Shown: positions 35,558-48,180, counted from the stretch's first letter. The stretch: 64,000 nucleotides of DNA from Isoetes taiwanensis (GCA_021234155.1 JAJEKV010000025.1:3369339-3433338); one strand, 5' to 3'. Numbers and translations: made by a program. Notes: a model not told the origin generated them from the letters alone.

Positions 35558-35641
35558 ACATGTATCTCTACAGGCAAGACCTCAGATGCGCTTTTGCAGA
35601 CATGTATCCCTACAGGCAAGACCCTAGATGCGCTTTTGCAG
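35558..35641. repeat. 42-bp tandem duplication
   Basis: Two adjacent copies of a unit beginning 'acatgtatc(t/c)ctacaggcaa' and ending GATGCGCTTTTGCAG, differing at very few bases. Confidence 0.9.
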
Positions 35642-35759
35642 ACCCTTATACTTGGTACTAGCATCTTATAACATAGAGCTTCTTGACCATCAACATGAGC
35701 TATATCCATTGAGAACATTGGCATGTATACGTTCATCTCTGTACACCTATTAATACTGT

Positions 35760-35945
35760 AAAGGTTGTCCCTTCAAAACTCTGTAGGGGTAGAGTTTTTT
35801 CAGATGGTGCATAGTGATGGGATTGTGTTCTTTTGTATTGGGTAGTAGGCTTATTGTGTTCTTTTTGTATTGGGTCCCTTAGATCTCGTGGTGTCGCTGG
35901 TGTCGCTGTATGATAAAACAATTCAATTCAATGCAATTCTAATGT
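35760..35945 (+). mobile_element. SINE-like 3' end with (AATTC)n tail
   Basis: Contains GTTCTTTTGTATTGGGT twice and GTGTCGCTGTATGATAAAAC, then (AATTC)-type repeats. The GATAAAA core plus short-repeat tail matches the pattern of the other copies. Confidence 0.5.
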
Positions 35946-36264
35946 AGTAGTTATCATGAGATCTTACTCTTTTAGGGACACTTAAAGGGTATGTTATATC
36001 TATGGAATATCCGATGTGTTGTGTTTAACTTGCGCAAGCCTGGAGTAGAGATGGCATGCAATGACAAGATACAACAATGCACATTCGCCCTTTTAGTTTC
36101 ATTTTTCATTGTACTTGATTCAATGTGAGTTCCAAGTTCTTCAAGGACTTTACAAGTTAGCAAATATGGGTAACAGAATAGAATAGAATAAAATGTATAA
36201 GAATTGAATTAAATTGAATGATTTGTACCATCCATGGATATCAATCAGCCTATGAGTGCAGCAG

Positions 36265-36430
36265 ACATATTACTGTCTGGATTAAAAAACCCTCGGACCG
36301 AAGGGTTTTCGAGGGAAAAACCATGGTAGTAATAAAGAATGCTGACAAACTGCACAAAATCATGGAATATTGTGGTACATGTTAAGATCGTGTTCGAGGA
36401 TATGTCTGCAAGTCCATGACCTCTTGAAAA
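36265..36430 (+). repeat. Repeat family shared with 59664-59850
   Basis: Shared blocks are 'aagggttttcgagggaaaa', 'g(g)taataaa(g)aat(g/c)', a CATGTYNRYAASYCC-like stretch and 'atgtccataacct' or 'aagtccatgacct'. Both copies are on the plus strand. Function unknown; probably a retroelement end. Confidence 0.6.
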
Positions 36431-36581
36431 TATGTTCCTAACAATGGCAGTGAAGATGAAGAACAAGTCTTACTACTAATACTAATAAAAAGGGCCAAAT
36501 AGGAACGTGAAAGCACATGAGTAATTATGTACACAATGAGCATGGCAGAAAGGGAAAAATCCAGCATATTGAAATTCTAGG

Positions 36582-37391
36582 CTAGCAAAATCCAAGGTAA
36601 GGAAGGGAATCTGGTTGGAGCAGATGGAACAAGTCAGTGTGCTCATGCACAGCAGCATCAGGAAAATATATGAGGTCAGACAGGCTCTTCATGTCTGATT
36701 CAATGGAAGGGCTGCTGCAATTCACATTGGATTCCTCTGCCATCAAAACGCTCTCTTGTTGCATATGAACAGGGTACTCAATTTTCGCCTCATCTTCCAA
36801 ATTCGGAATGTCAATTCTAAAGGGCACTGCTAGCCTGTAACTAGACGGCCGGCCCAAGCCCACTGCTTTTGAAGGCTTTCGCACAAGGTTCCAAAAATTT
36901 TTTATTTCGTTATCTGTCCTGCCTGGTATGTGCTGCGCAATCAAAGACCATCTGCATTTATAAATACAAACACATGGGTCATTCCTACATTGTGTCGCTT
37001 CGTTCAATTGAAGTCTAAATCTCTCAGTCTGTCACCTGTTACCATAAATGGAGTGCAGATCAAACACAAGCTTTTGCTCCTCGGCTGAAAATTCTCCTCG
37101 TTTGATGCCGGGTCTTAAGTAATTGAGCCATCTGAGTCTGCAGCTCTTGCCGCAGCGCTCTAATCCTGAAGCAAAACAGGAAACACAAGCATTATATCAG
37201 TCTAAACGTTTTTAGTGTCTATGAATTCTATTCTAAGAATGGACATTACCAGCCGAGACCGGAACCTGGCTCCATTTTATGATGCCATGCTTGGACACAA
37301 ATTTCGTAAGCTTATCATCCTCGTCCGGAGACCAGAGGCCCTTCTTCGGCTTTTTAGATTTAGTGCTGCTGCAGCAAGAGCAAGTCTTCAT
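36582..37391 (-). CDS. R2R3-MYB transcription factor, copy A
   Basis: R2R3-MYBs are nuclear DNA-binding regulators. Exons run 37391-37250, 37165-37036 and 36951-36582 (minus), with GT..AG introns of 85 and 84 bp in the standard plant MYB positions, giving 213 residues. R2 carries W20, W40 and W60; R3 carries F73, W92 and W111, exact family spacing. Between them are [19 protein letters not shown] and [13 protein letters not shown]. The N-terminus is short ([18 protein letters not shown]). The C-terminal ~90 residues contain a Ser-rich patch and an acidic end ([23 protein letters not shown]). A paralogue with matching exon phases is at 56721-57547, and a decayed copy is at 51722. The start is the first ATG ahead of the R2 repeat. 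Confidence 0.9.
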
Positions 37392-37499
37392 TGGAATGGT
37401 ACCAGATCAAATGGCTAGAATGGCAGTACAGAATAAAAAGACGCAAGCTGTTAACCTGTCTTTCTCCCACTTTTATTTAGAGGACAAAAACCGATAAAC

Positions 37500-37640
37500 C
37501 GAATATCCTGCAGATCCCCAACCTCCGGTCCGGGCCATTCGGGTGATAGGCCTAGGTTATTTGGCTCGAATTTAGTGGCCCCGACCTCCGGTCCGGGCCA
37601 TTTGGGTGATATGCCTCCATCCCGGTAAATGTCGGACATG
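37500..37640 (-). promoter_or_regulatory. Repeated GC-rich element upstream of MYB-A
   Basis: The motif CCCGGACCGGAGGTYGGGG lies in two copies ~70 bp apart, 110-220 bp upstream of the MYB-A start. The same motif (CGGACCGGAGGTTGGGG) lies ~125 bp upstream of MYB-B (56592-56608). Conservation between two otherwise divergent upstream regions suggests the ancestral proximal promoter. Confidence 0.5.
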
Positions 37641-38004
37641 GGCATGTTATAGCCAGCCTTAAATGGGAAAAAAACTGATGTCCACACCGTGTAATTTTTT
37701 TTTGGCGTGGCTATAACATGTGAAAGACACGGATATACCATGGATATGCCTGTGGCTATAACATGACGGCGTCCGATACATACTGGGCTCCGATATGCCT
37801 TGGTTATTTTGCTCGAATTTAGTGGCCCACCCAATTGGGAAAAATGTCGCCTTCGATTTGTTGTCCTGGAAAAAAGGCCAGCCCACCCGTTTTTAAGCGC
37901 ATTTTTCACTCTTTTTACAAAAATAGTCAAAAAAATCCCCGGAATTATTTTTATCTCATCCGAAGTTGTTAAGAATGGCTGGATTTCTTGGGGCCAAACC
38001 CTCC

Positions 38005-38190
38005 TATTTTCGAACCATTATGTCGGTTTTCTCATTGAAAGTACCCACATTTTTGTTCATATGTCGGTTTTCTCACTTGAAGGTACTATTTCGTTTTGGA
38101 GACCAAGTTAAAACCCTCCACATGTCGGTTTTCTCACTTGAAGGTACTATTTCTGGTTGAGCCGTTTTGTAGACCAAGTTAAAGCCCTCC
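38005..38190. repeat. Tandem repeat, ~60-70-bp unit, about 2.5 copies
   Basis: ATGTCGGTTTTCTCA occurs three times. Two copies continue as CTTGAAGGTACTATTTC and 'agaccaagttaaa(a/g)ccctcc'. Confidence 0.85.
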
Positions 38191-39032
38191 ACAATCATTG
38201 ACGTTGCAAATGTTGGGTTCCAATCATAAAAAAATGATCTCATCCTTGTTCCATGCCTATCATGCATATCTTATTTTCCCTTCATGGAATCGACATGTTT
38301 AATTGACTCAAATGAGATGTGGCTTATCCAACACCAAACGTGCCGACAGCTCCAAAATGGTAACTAGGCACCTAGTAAGAAATAAAAATAAACTAAGGTT
38401 GTAAAGCTATGAATTTAAGGAAAATGACTTCAGACAATTTGCAAATGGTTCAAAATGCCAGAAAAATGAAGTTACAAAAAAAGTTGAGCATGTTATATTG
38501 TCCCCGATCAACAATGAACAAATAGACAACACCTGTCAAAACCATCGTCTAGCAGGCTCAAACCTGCGTGTCCAAAGCAAGGAAAAAGAAAGAATTAGAA
38601 GTTAGGTGAGGAAAACAAGCTAAGGGAGGTATAAAATGTGAGGATGTCATTTCTTTCAGTACAAAAGACTTCAAGGACTATAAATGTCAAAGAACAACTA
38701 ACAAATTCTTTTAAAGGAGTGGGGTCCCAGAGGTGGTTATTGTTTTGACATAGCAAACCCCTTCTTTTTTGTAAAGCGAGTAAAACACTTCGAAATATTC
38801 TAATATCAAGAGATGTTGTTTTTTTTTTGAGGGTAAGAGTGTGTTTTTTGTTATTAATAAAAATAGTAAAGATACAAAGATTCCCCAATGGGACAAATAG
38901 GAAGCATTAGGGCTTTTATATGGGTTCTCTATGCATCATGATGTGCGTACTAAAGGAAGTCCTATTCCACAACAACATAATGGTAGAGAGACCCTATCTG
39001 GTCAGTTACTCAGATTACTTTCTCCACTAAAC
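38191..39032. other. No gene seen
   Basis: AT-rich intergenic DNA with a short poly(T) at 38818-38828. Confidence 0.4.
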
Positions 39033-40030
39033 TCAGATTGATCCACCATTAGACCTATCATGAAGGTCTAGGTCCTCAGAGCTCATCCAATGGCACTTGA
39101 AGTAGTTATAAAATCCTTCAATCTTACCAATTCTGTCCAATCCCTTATTATAGCTCATCCCCATCTTCCTGTGGTGGGACAATGCCATTAAAGCAACTTC
39201 CTTATTAAAAAGACTTTTGAGTTTCTCAATAGAGATAGATTGCCCCCCCAAAGTGACATCGCACCGATGTCTCCATATAGTCCAGAGAGCCAAACTAACC
39301 AAGGAGGCTTCAATACAATCTCTGTCTGAGACCATAACAACATTCGGCCATCCAAGTTGATGCATATGCGGTCTTACAGCGGGGCATACCCAATACGAGA
39401 ACTCAATAATTCTTGGGAGAGAAAAGAGATGTGGAAGAGATTCGCTAGCTTTGGCACCCAAGAGGACATAAATCGAAGACACAATTCCTCTATGGACCCG
39501 ACTTCACTTTAGTGTTGAGACCTCCTTGGAGGGCCTCCCATCTAAAAATTGTATTCTCCTAGAGCATAAGGTTTTCGGGGAGTTTGCCAAGAGGAGCTTA
39601 GCCAGCGATCCACTCACTTGAAGCCTAGCCTGCGCTTTAAGAGGGGAGTCATCACGAGAGGGCCCCGATATATACTAGCAACATTGTATGTCTCCTTACA
39701 CCGCGACGGGACCACTTTTCCTCGGGACCGGTAGACCACGAGAGAAGCTTCACATTACCTAGAATTTTCCGTAGTATCTTTCTATCACCCTCCCCTGCCC
39801 TTTGCACTTTGAGTCTGAATTCCATCCAAGAGATCCAGCTATCGTTTTCCCAAAGATGATGTAATTTTAAGATCCCATGGTCTCGCCATTTCTTAAAGAT
39901 GCGAGGATGAACTAATGCCAAGGGACGTCCATTCTCTTCCCATACATGAGTATTCGGAATATCCGACTTTCCCGACCTCGAGGTATAGTCATGGGGAGCA
40001 TCTTGTTTGCACCTCCCTCCAAGCATGAAG
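39033..40030 (-). pseudogene. L1-type LINE C-terminal region (zf-RVT), decayed
   Basis: On the minus strand, 40026-39652 reads HVWEENGRPLALVHPRIFKK and WISWMEFRLKVQRAGEGDRK, then ILGNVKLLSWSTGPEEKWS. After breaks, 39482-39033 reads ASESLPHLFSLPRIIEFSYW and ALWTIWRHRCDVTLGG. This is the region C-terminal to the RT, including the zinc-binding RVT domain, of plant L1-type LINEs. The RT itself is missing. A second piece of the same kind lies at 41098-42000. Confidence 0.65.
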
Positions 40031-40633
40031 AATGCGCCTCATGACTGGGGAAGTGTCAGGGGCCACCTTAAAGTTACAAAAAAAAGCTCCTAGTTCCTCA
40101 CATAGTTCGGCAAAAAAAAGTTTAAGCATGAGACCAACTCATATTTTCCATGCCATCATTTGTTTAGACTACAATATTTGTAATCACATCCCAATTTTGT
40201 GATCGCACTACTGACATGGAAGCTATGCATGCTCAAAGCAAATAATTTTGGAAAATGCCCAGCATGCTTGATGATTATAACTAATTCAGTATAAATTCAT
40301 TCCCACACCGCCGTTGAAAGTTGCTCTTTACCTAAGATCCCAATACCACAACAACGCGCCTAGCTACACCTGGAAGGAGGCCCTGGCATATTGGTGGCCG
40401 CACATGCCCTAGAATGTCCCAAGCAAAAAGAAAGAAGACCCATGTGACACTTCGTTATTGTCTCACTACGAAGACATGCCAATGACATCAATCAATAACT
40501 GGAACACAACAAAAGACTTTGCCATGCTAAAAGAACTATTGAAGAATGCAGGATCTATATATGGCTTGCCTAAACAAACACCATTCAACATTAGCAACAT
40601 TCGAAATTGAGGCAAAAATGCCTTGTTATGTAG
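40031..40633. other. No gene seen
   Basis: AT-rich sequence leading into a long hairpin. Confidence 0.35.
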
Positions 40634-40734
40634 AATGGAAAGGGGGAGGGCATTCTTGCCAGCCCCCTGACCTGCAGAATCCGGGAGCACCGAGAGGTCA
40701 GGGGGCTGGCAAGAATGCCTGACCCCTTTCCATT
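40634..40734. repeat. Hairpin with 40-bp arms and 21-nt loop
   Basis: Left arm 40634-40673 and right arm 40695-40734 are near-perfect reverse complements (about three mismatches clustered near the outer end; AATGGAAAGGGG at the outside, GCCAGCCCCCTGACCT at the loop side). The arm length and small loop resemble a small-RNA foldback or a tiny inverted-repeat element. Confidence 0.85.
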
Positions 40735-40738
40735 GCAC

Positions 40739-40850
40739 TACGTCAAGGTAAGTCTGACCGGGTTCTACAGGTTTCGGTGAGGCGATTTATCATTCTGCAA
40801 AAGAACGAATCAAGAAAATAACAGAAGACTCATCCACTTACCTTGACGTA
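40739..40850. repeat. Second inverted repeat, perfect 15-bp arms
   Basis: TACGTCAAGGTAAGT at 40739-40753 is matched by its exact reverse complement ACTTACCTTGACGTA at 40836-40850. It starts 4 bp after the first hairpin. Confidence 0.9.
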
Positions 40851-41097
40851 ATTTGCCTATATCTAAAGTTCGCTCTTAGAGAGTTAGCTACGGTGAATCA
40901 CTTCAAAACAATACTTAATTATATGGCTAAACATGTTACAATATCTATTGGCTTATATAAAAAGGCAATATTTCTATATTTTTTTTTGAAGGACGACAAA
41001 CTGTTATTCAATATTCCAGAGGAAGTACACACATAGATGCAGAGACATGAATAAAATCTCAGCAGACAAAGATAATCCACTGAGTGCAGCCACCTGT

Positions 41098-42000
41098 CTA
41101 TGCATAAGATAAGATACCCAAATATTCCTCAAAAATCAAACGTTTTTTCTCAGGAGCAAGCTGAGAACATAGATATGCCTTCACCAATCTGTCTTGCGCC
41201 TCGTGAAGAAGTTGGTCGACACTAATTGATAAGCCTTTGAAGATACACATTCGCCTTCTTTTCCAAATAGACCATAACAACCAGCTAGAAGCTAAGTGGA
41301 AAGCCTGTTGCTTCAAGCTGTTCCAAGTGGAAGGATAAATGGCGAGAAGCACCTGCTGGCTAGTTAAAACCACATGGAAGAGAGATAGTAACCATGACGA
41401 AACTGGCTGAACTTGGTCACATAGAAAAAAAACAGTGCTCGATACTCTCAACTTGCCGCTTACCACGATTGAATGAGTTACGAAATGCGGGGATAAAACT
41501 TATGAACCAAACACATTAACCCTTGAGACATTTGTGAAGGAGTTGCCACCATAAGGTAGAAACTTTGGGATGCGACAATTTATTCGGACCGGGACCACAT
41601 GCGCTTCTCTTGAGGGAGGAGGAATCTGGAGCTGCCAACCGGTCCAGGGGAAACAATGTCAACATCAACTAGCTTTTGATATAATGAATGCACAAGGCGT
41701 TGTGCATTAACAATTTGGAGACCAGTCCAAATAGGCACATCAAGCGATTGTGAAGGGAGCGTCGGCGGGAATGCCGCCCCGACTTTGCCCGCGAGCTTTG
41801 TCCCATCGAGATAGCATAAACTTAGTCTGAAAAGCATCCCAAGTCAACAAGTGCCCTGCCTCATACCAAGCACCAACTATGAGAATACCAGCATGCCTCC
41901 AAGCGCCCATTTGAGTCAATGGATGTCTGATAGCACCACGGAGGTAATATTTCTCTTGTTTTGGGGCAAACATCTTCTTATTGTTTCTAAACAACTTTTC
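41098..42000 (-). pseudogene. L1-type LINE C-terminal region, second copy
   Basis: Minus-strand frames give RHPLTQMGAWRHAGI and LLTWDAFQTKFML (41994-41740), then VPIWTGLQIVNAQRLV. From 41466 they give VFFLCDQVQPVSSWLLSLFH and SSWLLWSIWKRRRMCIFKG. The order and style match 39033-40030. Several frameshifts are present and no RT core remains. Confidence 0.55.
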
Positions 42001-42339
42001 ATTAAGGTTAACTTTTTCAAAAGCAGTAGTACACCTCCTTACACCTAAAAGGCGGCCACCACCTCCTAAAGCGTTCGACAGCGAATAATCTGCTCAAAGC
42101 GATGCGCTTTCATTTCACGATATTAGCAAAGTTCGTTCGGCCTCAGAATCAGCCCCATCATCGGATTCTGGCCACCACTTTAAGGCTTAGCATAAAACAA
42201 CACCACTTTGGCTTGGCACAGATTTAGCACAAATCTATACTGTTACGATTTTTCCCACAATTTCTATTTCTCTACAGCCATAACTTTTGCCACAACCCCG
42301 TTTCCCTCCAGCTTCGACTTCTACAGCAGCAAGGTCGTG

Positions 42340-43048
42340 CCATTATTATAGGACTAGGGGCATCCGTGAATTATACGACGAGGCCTTTGCAGAAAAAGGT
42401 TCGGTTCTTACTTTTAGTTCACAAATTCTGTTCAGGTAGAACTCCAGCAAAAGTATCTGTTGTAAAGTTTTGACTCACCGATTCAATACCAATGTTGTTC
42501 TGCCTAAGAAGGTCAAAAACCTGCTGAAGATGTTGTCTGTGCACCTCTATAGATCTATTGTATATAAGAATATCGTCAAAGAACAAGGACACTTTTCCCC
42601 AATACTGGTGCCAGAACTCTCAGCATGAGATGGCAAAATATTATTGGAGTTGCTAGAGATGCAAGCACCTCGTAACTCATCAAATAAATCGTTGGCTCTG
42701 GGTACTGGGAACTTATCCTTTACAGTCAGTTTGTTGAGGGCTCGATAGTCTACACACATTCTATATCCGTTTTCTTTCTTTTTAATCAGAAATAACTGGT
42801 GTGCCAAAAGGTGAGCATCTAGGTCGTATTAGCTGATGGTCTAACATCTCTGTTATCTTCTTTTCAAGCTCCAGTTTTTCAAAATGGTTGACTTGGTAAG
42901 GCGCCTTATTTGGAGGCTTTGCATTTTCTTGCATTTGTATTGTATGATCTTCTGGGCGATGAGGAGGTAGATCTAGAGTTCCCTCATCGTTAAAGAGATC
43001 ATTGAATTGCCTATTCCATAACATATGGGTATAGACATGTTTAACCAA
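42340..43048 (-). pseudogene. Ty3/gypsy reverse transcriptase fragment with internal deletion
   Basis: Minus-strand frames read DLPPHRPEDHTIQMQENAKP, then LEKKITEMLDHQLIRPRCSP and FGTP, and after a frameshift FLIKKKENGYRMCVDYRALN and KLTVKDKFPVPRANDLFDEL, the N-terminal RT of plant gypsy elements. The next ~60 residues are missing. The sequence resumes in another frame as FWHQYWGKVSLFFDDILIYN and EVHRQHLQQVF, which contains the DD catalytic pair. No RNase H or integrase is recognisable. An inactive relic. Confidence 0.75.
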
Positions 43049-43939
43049 GACATAAAATCTCCTTTACACTCAAATCCGACAACTATGGCCCTCCAATGTG
43101 CATCATTTGTCCCAGAAATTCACCCCATAAAGCAGGTTGAAGAGTAATGAAGCTTCCAACAAAGACATTGAAACAGCCTTAATCGAATTCAATTGTGATT
43201 GAACTAATTGCCATCTGAAAGCAAGAAAAGAAGAGTTTAGGAGTACATCAAATGATAAAGTTTACAATGCTTAAACCTCACTGAGCTTGTAAAGAATACC
43301 TCACAGAGCTTGGCTATGGAGGGGCAGAGTCTTCATATAGAGGGAAAAAATACAAAAGTTTAGGCAATTAAATTAGGGCGGATGGAGTTGCAATAATTTC
43401 CCTCCAACCCACGAACCCCGAGTTCAAGCGGATCCCGGATCTTCTTGAGAACTGCGGATGAATGACACGTGGAACAAACTCTTAGGCCTGGATAAAAAAG
43501 CCTGTACATGCGAAATAGGGGTTGGTCATGGGTTTTCCATGCTGGCATAGGTTGGGCCCTTAAGTGATCCTATCAAACCTCTAATGCTTATTTTTGAACA
43601 GTTTCTCTAAGGCCTCTATTGAGATACATAAATAAGAAATGTCAAGCGGGGAAATAAAAACAAGAACATCGCGTCTGGCGCGATTTAGTTGACAGAAATA
43701 TAGCAATCATTGTATATTTTACAATACTGAAATAAAGCAAATTAAGGACTCTATCTCTTCAAATTGGACAACATGAATGCCAAAAATATTGCAAAGTTTT
43801 AATCCAATTATATATATATTTAATACTTTGATGTAAAGTACAAGTATATTTCAAATTGTGATGGTTCTATATTATACCAAAATAGTCTTTTTTTCTAGGA
43901 GGACAATGTTCTCAAGTTCCATGTCAATTTTCCCTATCT
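43049..43939. other. No certain gene
   Basis: Possibly worn upstream gypsy pol (WRAIVVGFECKGDFMSWLNM near 43090 on the minus strand is suggestive). The rest is AT-rich without signatures. Confidence 0.3.
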
Positions 43940-45892
43940 TACATGATATCACTAGGAGCAGAAAAGAAGATAGAAACATCCGACGAAAGCAGGGCGCAAG
44001 CAGCTGTACCGACCTTTGGTGGTGGAGTTCTTGCAGTTTCGTATGTAGCGAATCAATCACTTTCGGTCACTTCAATTCTTGAATATTGCCCTGGAGGCTG
44101 GCTTCTCCATGGTTTTGTGTCTAAAATTGATAAATTCTCTGACGTGAGAGCTGTCAGTAAAGCCCCCTCTCTGCAACAATGACTCCTTGGTTCTTTCGGT
44201 AGTAAACTTTAGGGGCCAGGCCACTCCAGCATCTGAATCTCACCCAGGAGGTCTATCGTTTCACAGTTCTACATCTACGGCGGAAGAATCTGGAGGGCAG
44301 ACTGCTAAATCTCCAGTACTTGGAGCTACTCGTGCTGGCTCTAGGCAGTCGGATGCAGGCTCCCTAACACTTGAGGAACACTAGAAAGGGAACTAAGTTC
44401 GAACAAAAAGGATGAATCTCAGAGTGTAAGATTGGAGGTAGTACTTGAAGGTGACTAGTTTGGTGCTACTGCAGCTGGTGGCAGTTGCCTTCATAGTTGG
44501 GAGTTAGCAGTTAGTAGTTAGCTAACGGCTAACGCGAAAATCACGTATAAGGAGTTATCAGCAGAAGTGATAACGAGTTATTTTTTTGCCAAAAGAAAAC
44601 ATTCAATTTTTAACAGGTTTGAGACTTGTTTTTTACTAATTCGAACACGTTGAATTCAAATATGCAATCAAAATTCTCAACAAGCTACTCTAACCTACTA
44701 AAACTTCTCCTTCGTACCCAAACCTGTGTTGCGCACTGCCTTACAGAATTTGGGCTATGTCCCTGAATGTCCATAGCTTATCCTAAAACTAAATAATAAG
44801 AATTCTATAATGAGAAGGTCTAGAGTAAGCCAAAAGTAACCATGATGAATCTGACTGCTAAGCATGGGCTGCAACAACGGCTTTTCCCTGCAATGGAGTC
44901 GTCACAGAAGGAGCTAGAACTTTTGGAGGCATCCTAATATGACCTGGAACAGGCCAAGCATGCTAATGGACCGAAATGAAGGAATCAAGACGGATTTAAT
45001 TGAATTAGGGGTCCGGATTTCAGATCAGAAGGAAGGAAGGAAGGAAGGAAGTATATTTTAACGTCCACAGAGGCCAACTGGCCTACGAGACGGTTTTACA
45101 ATATAGCGGAAAGTTTCCAAACACAAAAGAAAACCACAGAAACCCTGTACAATGTGTCTCTACCACTGGGATGAAAAAACCCCCCATGTAGGAGGAAAAA
45201 CCCTTGTAGTAGGCGTTGAGAGGCCCTATATGGGCGCTCAAATTCCCTGTGCTGTGAGGGACTCCCTGACGGTGGTGGCATTTGTATACGCTGGGAAGAT
45301 TGACACATCCCAGAAGTCTTTCGAGATACCCTCAACAGTAAATTATAAAAGGCACTCAGCCTTGATTTGTGAAAAAGTGGGTACTCTTAAAGGAGCTGGG
45401 CATGAAGAAAATGGTCAGAGGTTGAGAGCCTCCTCTAGGCCATCTACAGTGAGGTTCATGAGCCTTCAACTACAGTAGAGGTACCCATGGCAAACTGGAC
45501 TATCGCTTCTCTACGTCCTCAAACTGCATGGAAAACAAATGATCCTGTGAAGGGTTCGTCACAACAACACTTTAGTCAATGGATTCAAAAGGATGTGGCT
45601 CCTCCACAAAGTGAAAGGCCGGTCGAACATCATCTTTATCTTTCTAATCTTGTGGCTTATTCACTAGTGGCATATTGGACTGGTGAGTCTTTTTTTAATC
45701 TTCGATGAATTTCTGGTTGCACCTGAGTCATGACCTCTCTTGAAAGCCTTTCCCCATAAAAAGATCTAGGGCTGCATAGGTGGTAAGAAGACTTGCTCTG
45801 CAGATTCTCTGTTTACAAGAGCACAAATGTCACAGAGGTTATGTTGGTGGATTGTTAAATCTTTATGGGACGACAACATGTAGGGTTAGCAA
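43940..45892 (+). other. Possible ORF1 / 5' part of the L1-type LINE, unresolved
   Basis: Several short plus-strand frames (43943-44182, 44187-44384, 45152-45478, 45487-45708) lie directly upstream of an L1-type endonuclease/RT remnant on the same strand. I see no diagnostic motif, so this is positional inference only. A minus-strand SINE at 45028 interrupts it. Confidence 0.25.
45028..45093 (-). mobile_element. SINE 3' end with (CTTC)n tail
   Basis: On the minus strand it reads GGCCAGTTGGCCTCTGTGG, then ACGTTAAAATATA, then six CTTC units. Confidence 0.75.
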
Positions 45893-48180
45893 ATGTTTCT
45901 TTTGGAGATCGTCATTTCTTGGTCTTTGGACACTAGGGTAGTTTTTGCAGCAAAGGACAAATGTGGCAGATGGGTAATCATTAAATGGAAGCAAGAGGGG
46001 CGCGAATGGGGTATTATCAACATTTATGCCTCCAATGTCTCTAGCCTGAGGGCATCTATGTGGTCTTCTTTGAGGCACAAAACAAAAAAAGTGGAGGGAC
46101 AATGTGGCATGATAGCTTCTCAAGGACTTAACATGGTTAAGGACGCAGACGATGCTTCATGATGGCAACATTATCTCAGAGTTGGAGAACGAATAATAGG
46201 AGAATATCCTTATTGAGTACGACTTCCTTGAAGTTCCAGGGCTCTCAATCACATGCAGGTTGCATCTAGGCATGACAGGTGTTATGCCACACACACACAC
46301 ACGCAATACAGGCTTGTTGGGCTTTATTGCAAGTATTATGTGCTATAAATAGTGCCCGGTTATCATCCTCAGATTATAGAATACACTGCTCAAGGCAAGA
46401 CCATTTCAGACTTAATACTCAGTAGTTGGCACATGAGGACTTCTGTGAGGGTTACAAGTATATTTGGGAGAATAACTCATCCTTGGCGAGCCTCATGAGA
46501 ACCCTCGTGCCTGCTTTAGCCAATGTTAGATCGTTTGCCAAGCACCAGGGTCGTGAGCAGGTGCGACATGAAAGAGCCACATTGATGAAGAAATATGATG
46601 AATTGGTGCAGCTCAGTATTCAAAACGATGATCATGCACGAGAAATAAATTAGCTAAGCAGATGTGAGAGTTGGGAGCTGAGAGTGGACAAACTAAAAGT
46701 AGTCTTTCGTGGCTCAAAGATGGGGATAAGTGCTCAAATGTTTTCTTCAAATCTGCTCGTATATAGCGTCAGAGCTCTATTCTATCCTCCCTCTAGTGTG
46801 ACGAGATGTCATCTCCTCTCTACGACAGTTAAAACAGTTCTTTTCAGCGCACTTTTGTTTCTTCTTGGAGGAGAAAACTATTTCCTAACATTATACTCTC
46901 TAAAGTCTCTCCTATAACTTCTCTCGATGAGCGGCGGTGTTTAGAAGCTCCACTCACCATGCTTGAGCTTCGAGGATGTTGGCCAATGATAAGTGTCGAG
47001 GATGGATGGTAGAGTTCTTTTCACGGTTTCTTGGCGGTGGGCGTTTGACTTGTTATAGCGAGGCATATCAAGATCTTCTGCGGTCTCATTAGTTGGACAA
47101 TATCTTGAACACTTTGAGTCCTAAAGTCAAAGAGCCGGGGCGATTTCTCCGAAAGCCCATTCTGGCTGCCTCTTTGGTGGTTCACAAAATCATTAAGATG
47201 TATGCAGCAAGGTTGAAGCTTATACTCAGAGATTCTTTTAGTCGGAAACAACCTGGCTTCTTGCCTAGATGCCACATACTTGACAATATAGCAACTGCTT
47301 ATGAAGGAATGTATTGGGCACGGTGGACTGGGCAACAACTTGCGTATGTTAAACTTGATTTCACCAAAGCTTATGACAATGTCTCTTGGTCCTTTCTATT
47401 GCAAATTATACACAAATTGGAGTTTGGCCTACTTTCTGCGCAACAATGTCAAAATCATTGAAGTCTGCTAAGGCCATTGTTTTATTCCAGGGTGGACCTT
47501 CGAAAACTTTCCTCATGGAGAGTGGTAATAGACAAGGGTATCCTCTTGCACCCTTTCTCCTCACCATTGTTGTGGAGGGCATATCACAGCTCTTTCAACA
47601 CACGGTGGATGACTCCCTACTCCAAAGTTTGAGTATGGTTAATGGCTTGCAGATAATTTTTACCCAGTTGGCAGACGACACTTTTCTTCTGGTGGAGGCT
47701 ATTGAAGTCAACTTGTCTAAGACCAAGCAGTTCTTAGACATCTTCTCTTTGGCTTCTGATTGCTTGCTTAATTGACTGTTTTTTAGCACTTTAAATGCAC
47801 GAGTCCTTGTTTGTGTGCACCAATACCCTTGAACTGTGGTTCCTTCTAATATAGTGACCTGACTTCTAGAGGTCCCTTTGGGATTGGCATTTCTCATGTG
47901 ATTAAGTTATTTTAGGCTTGCAGAAACATTTGTTGTAGTAGAGAGGTGTAAAACTATCACTGGTGGGATGAGTTCAGGTTTCTAAATCTGTCCTGAACAA
48001 TGCAGATGTATATGTTTCTTTTGCATTTGCTAGCTTCAGCTTCTAAATTTAGAAAGATTGTTGCAACGATTAAGTAATTTTGTTTGGGGTGGCAATGAAA
48101 TAGGAACAATTGTCAAGGTTTGCTTGGAATAAATATATATGTTCTAAAAAGGCGGTGATTTTCTTTTGCCCTCTTTAGCA
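45893..48180 (+). pseudogene. L1-type LINE endonuclease and reverse transcriptase, decayed
   Basis: In order: an endonuclease piece (CGRWVIIKWKQ...EWGIINIYAS, 45960-46035), the EN-RT linker (46426-46653), then RT: 'MYAARLKLILRDS', KQPGFLPRCHILDNI, YVKLDFTKAYDNVSWSFL (47345-47400), NRQGYPLAPFLL (47527-47562) and QLADDTFLL (~47668), which corresponds to the FADD catalytic motif. Degraded thumb sequence (VILFGV) continues to ~48180, followed by a poly(A) run at 48238-48272. The motif set (LDF.KAYD, RQG.PLAP, ADDT) is that of plant L1/LINE elements, different from the YADD lineage at 32055. Several frameshifts and stops make it inactive. Confidence 0.78.

Noticed and set aside
40466-40738. 90-codon minus-strand frame
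   Set aside because: It runs through both arms of a long hairpin and has no family signature; foldback DNA explains it better.
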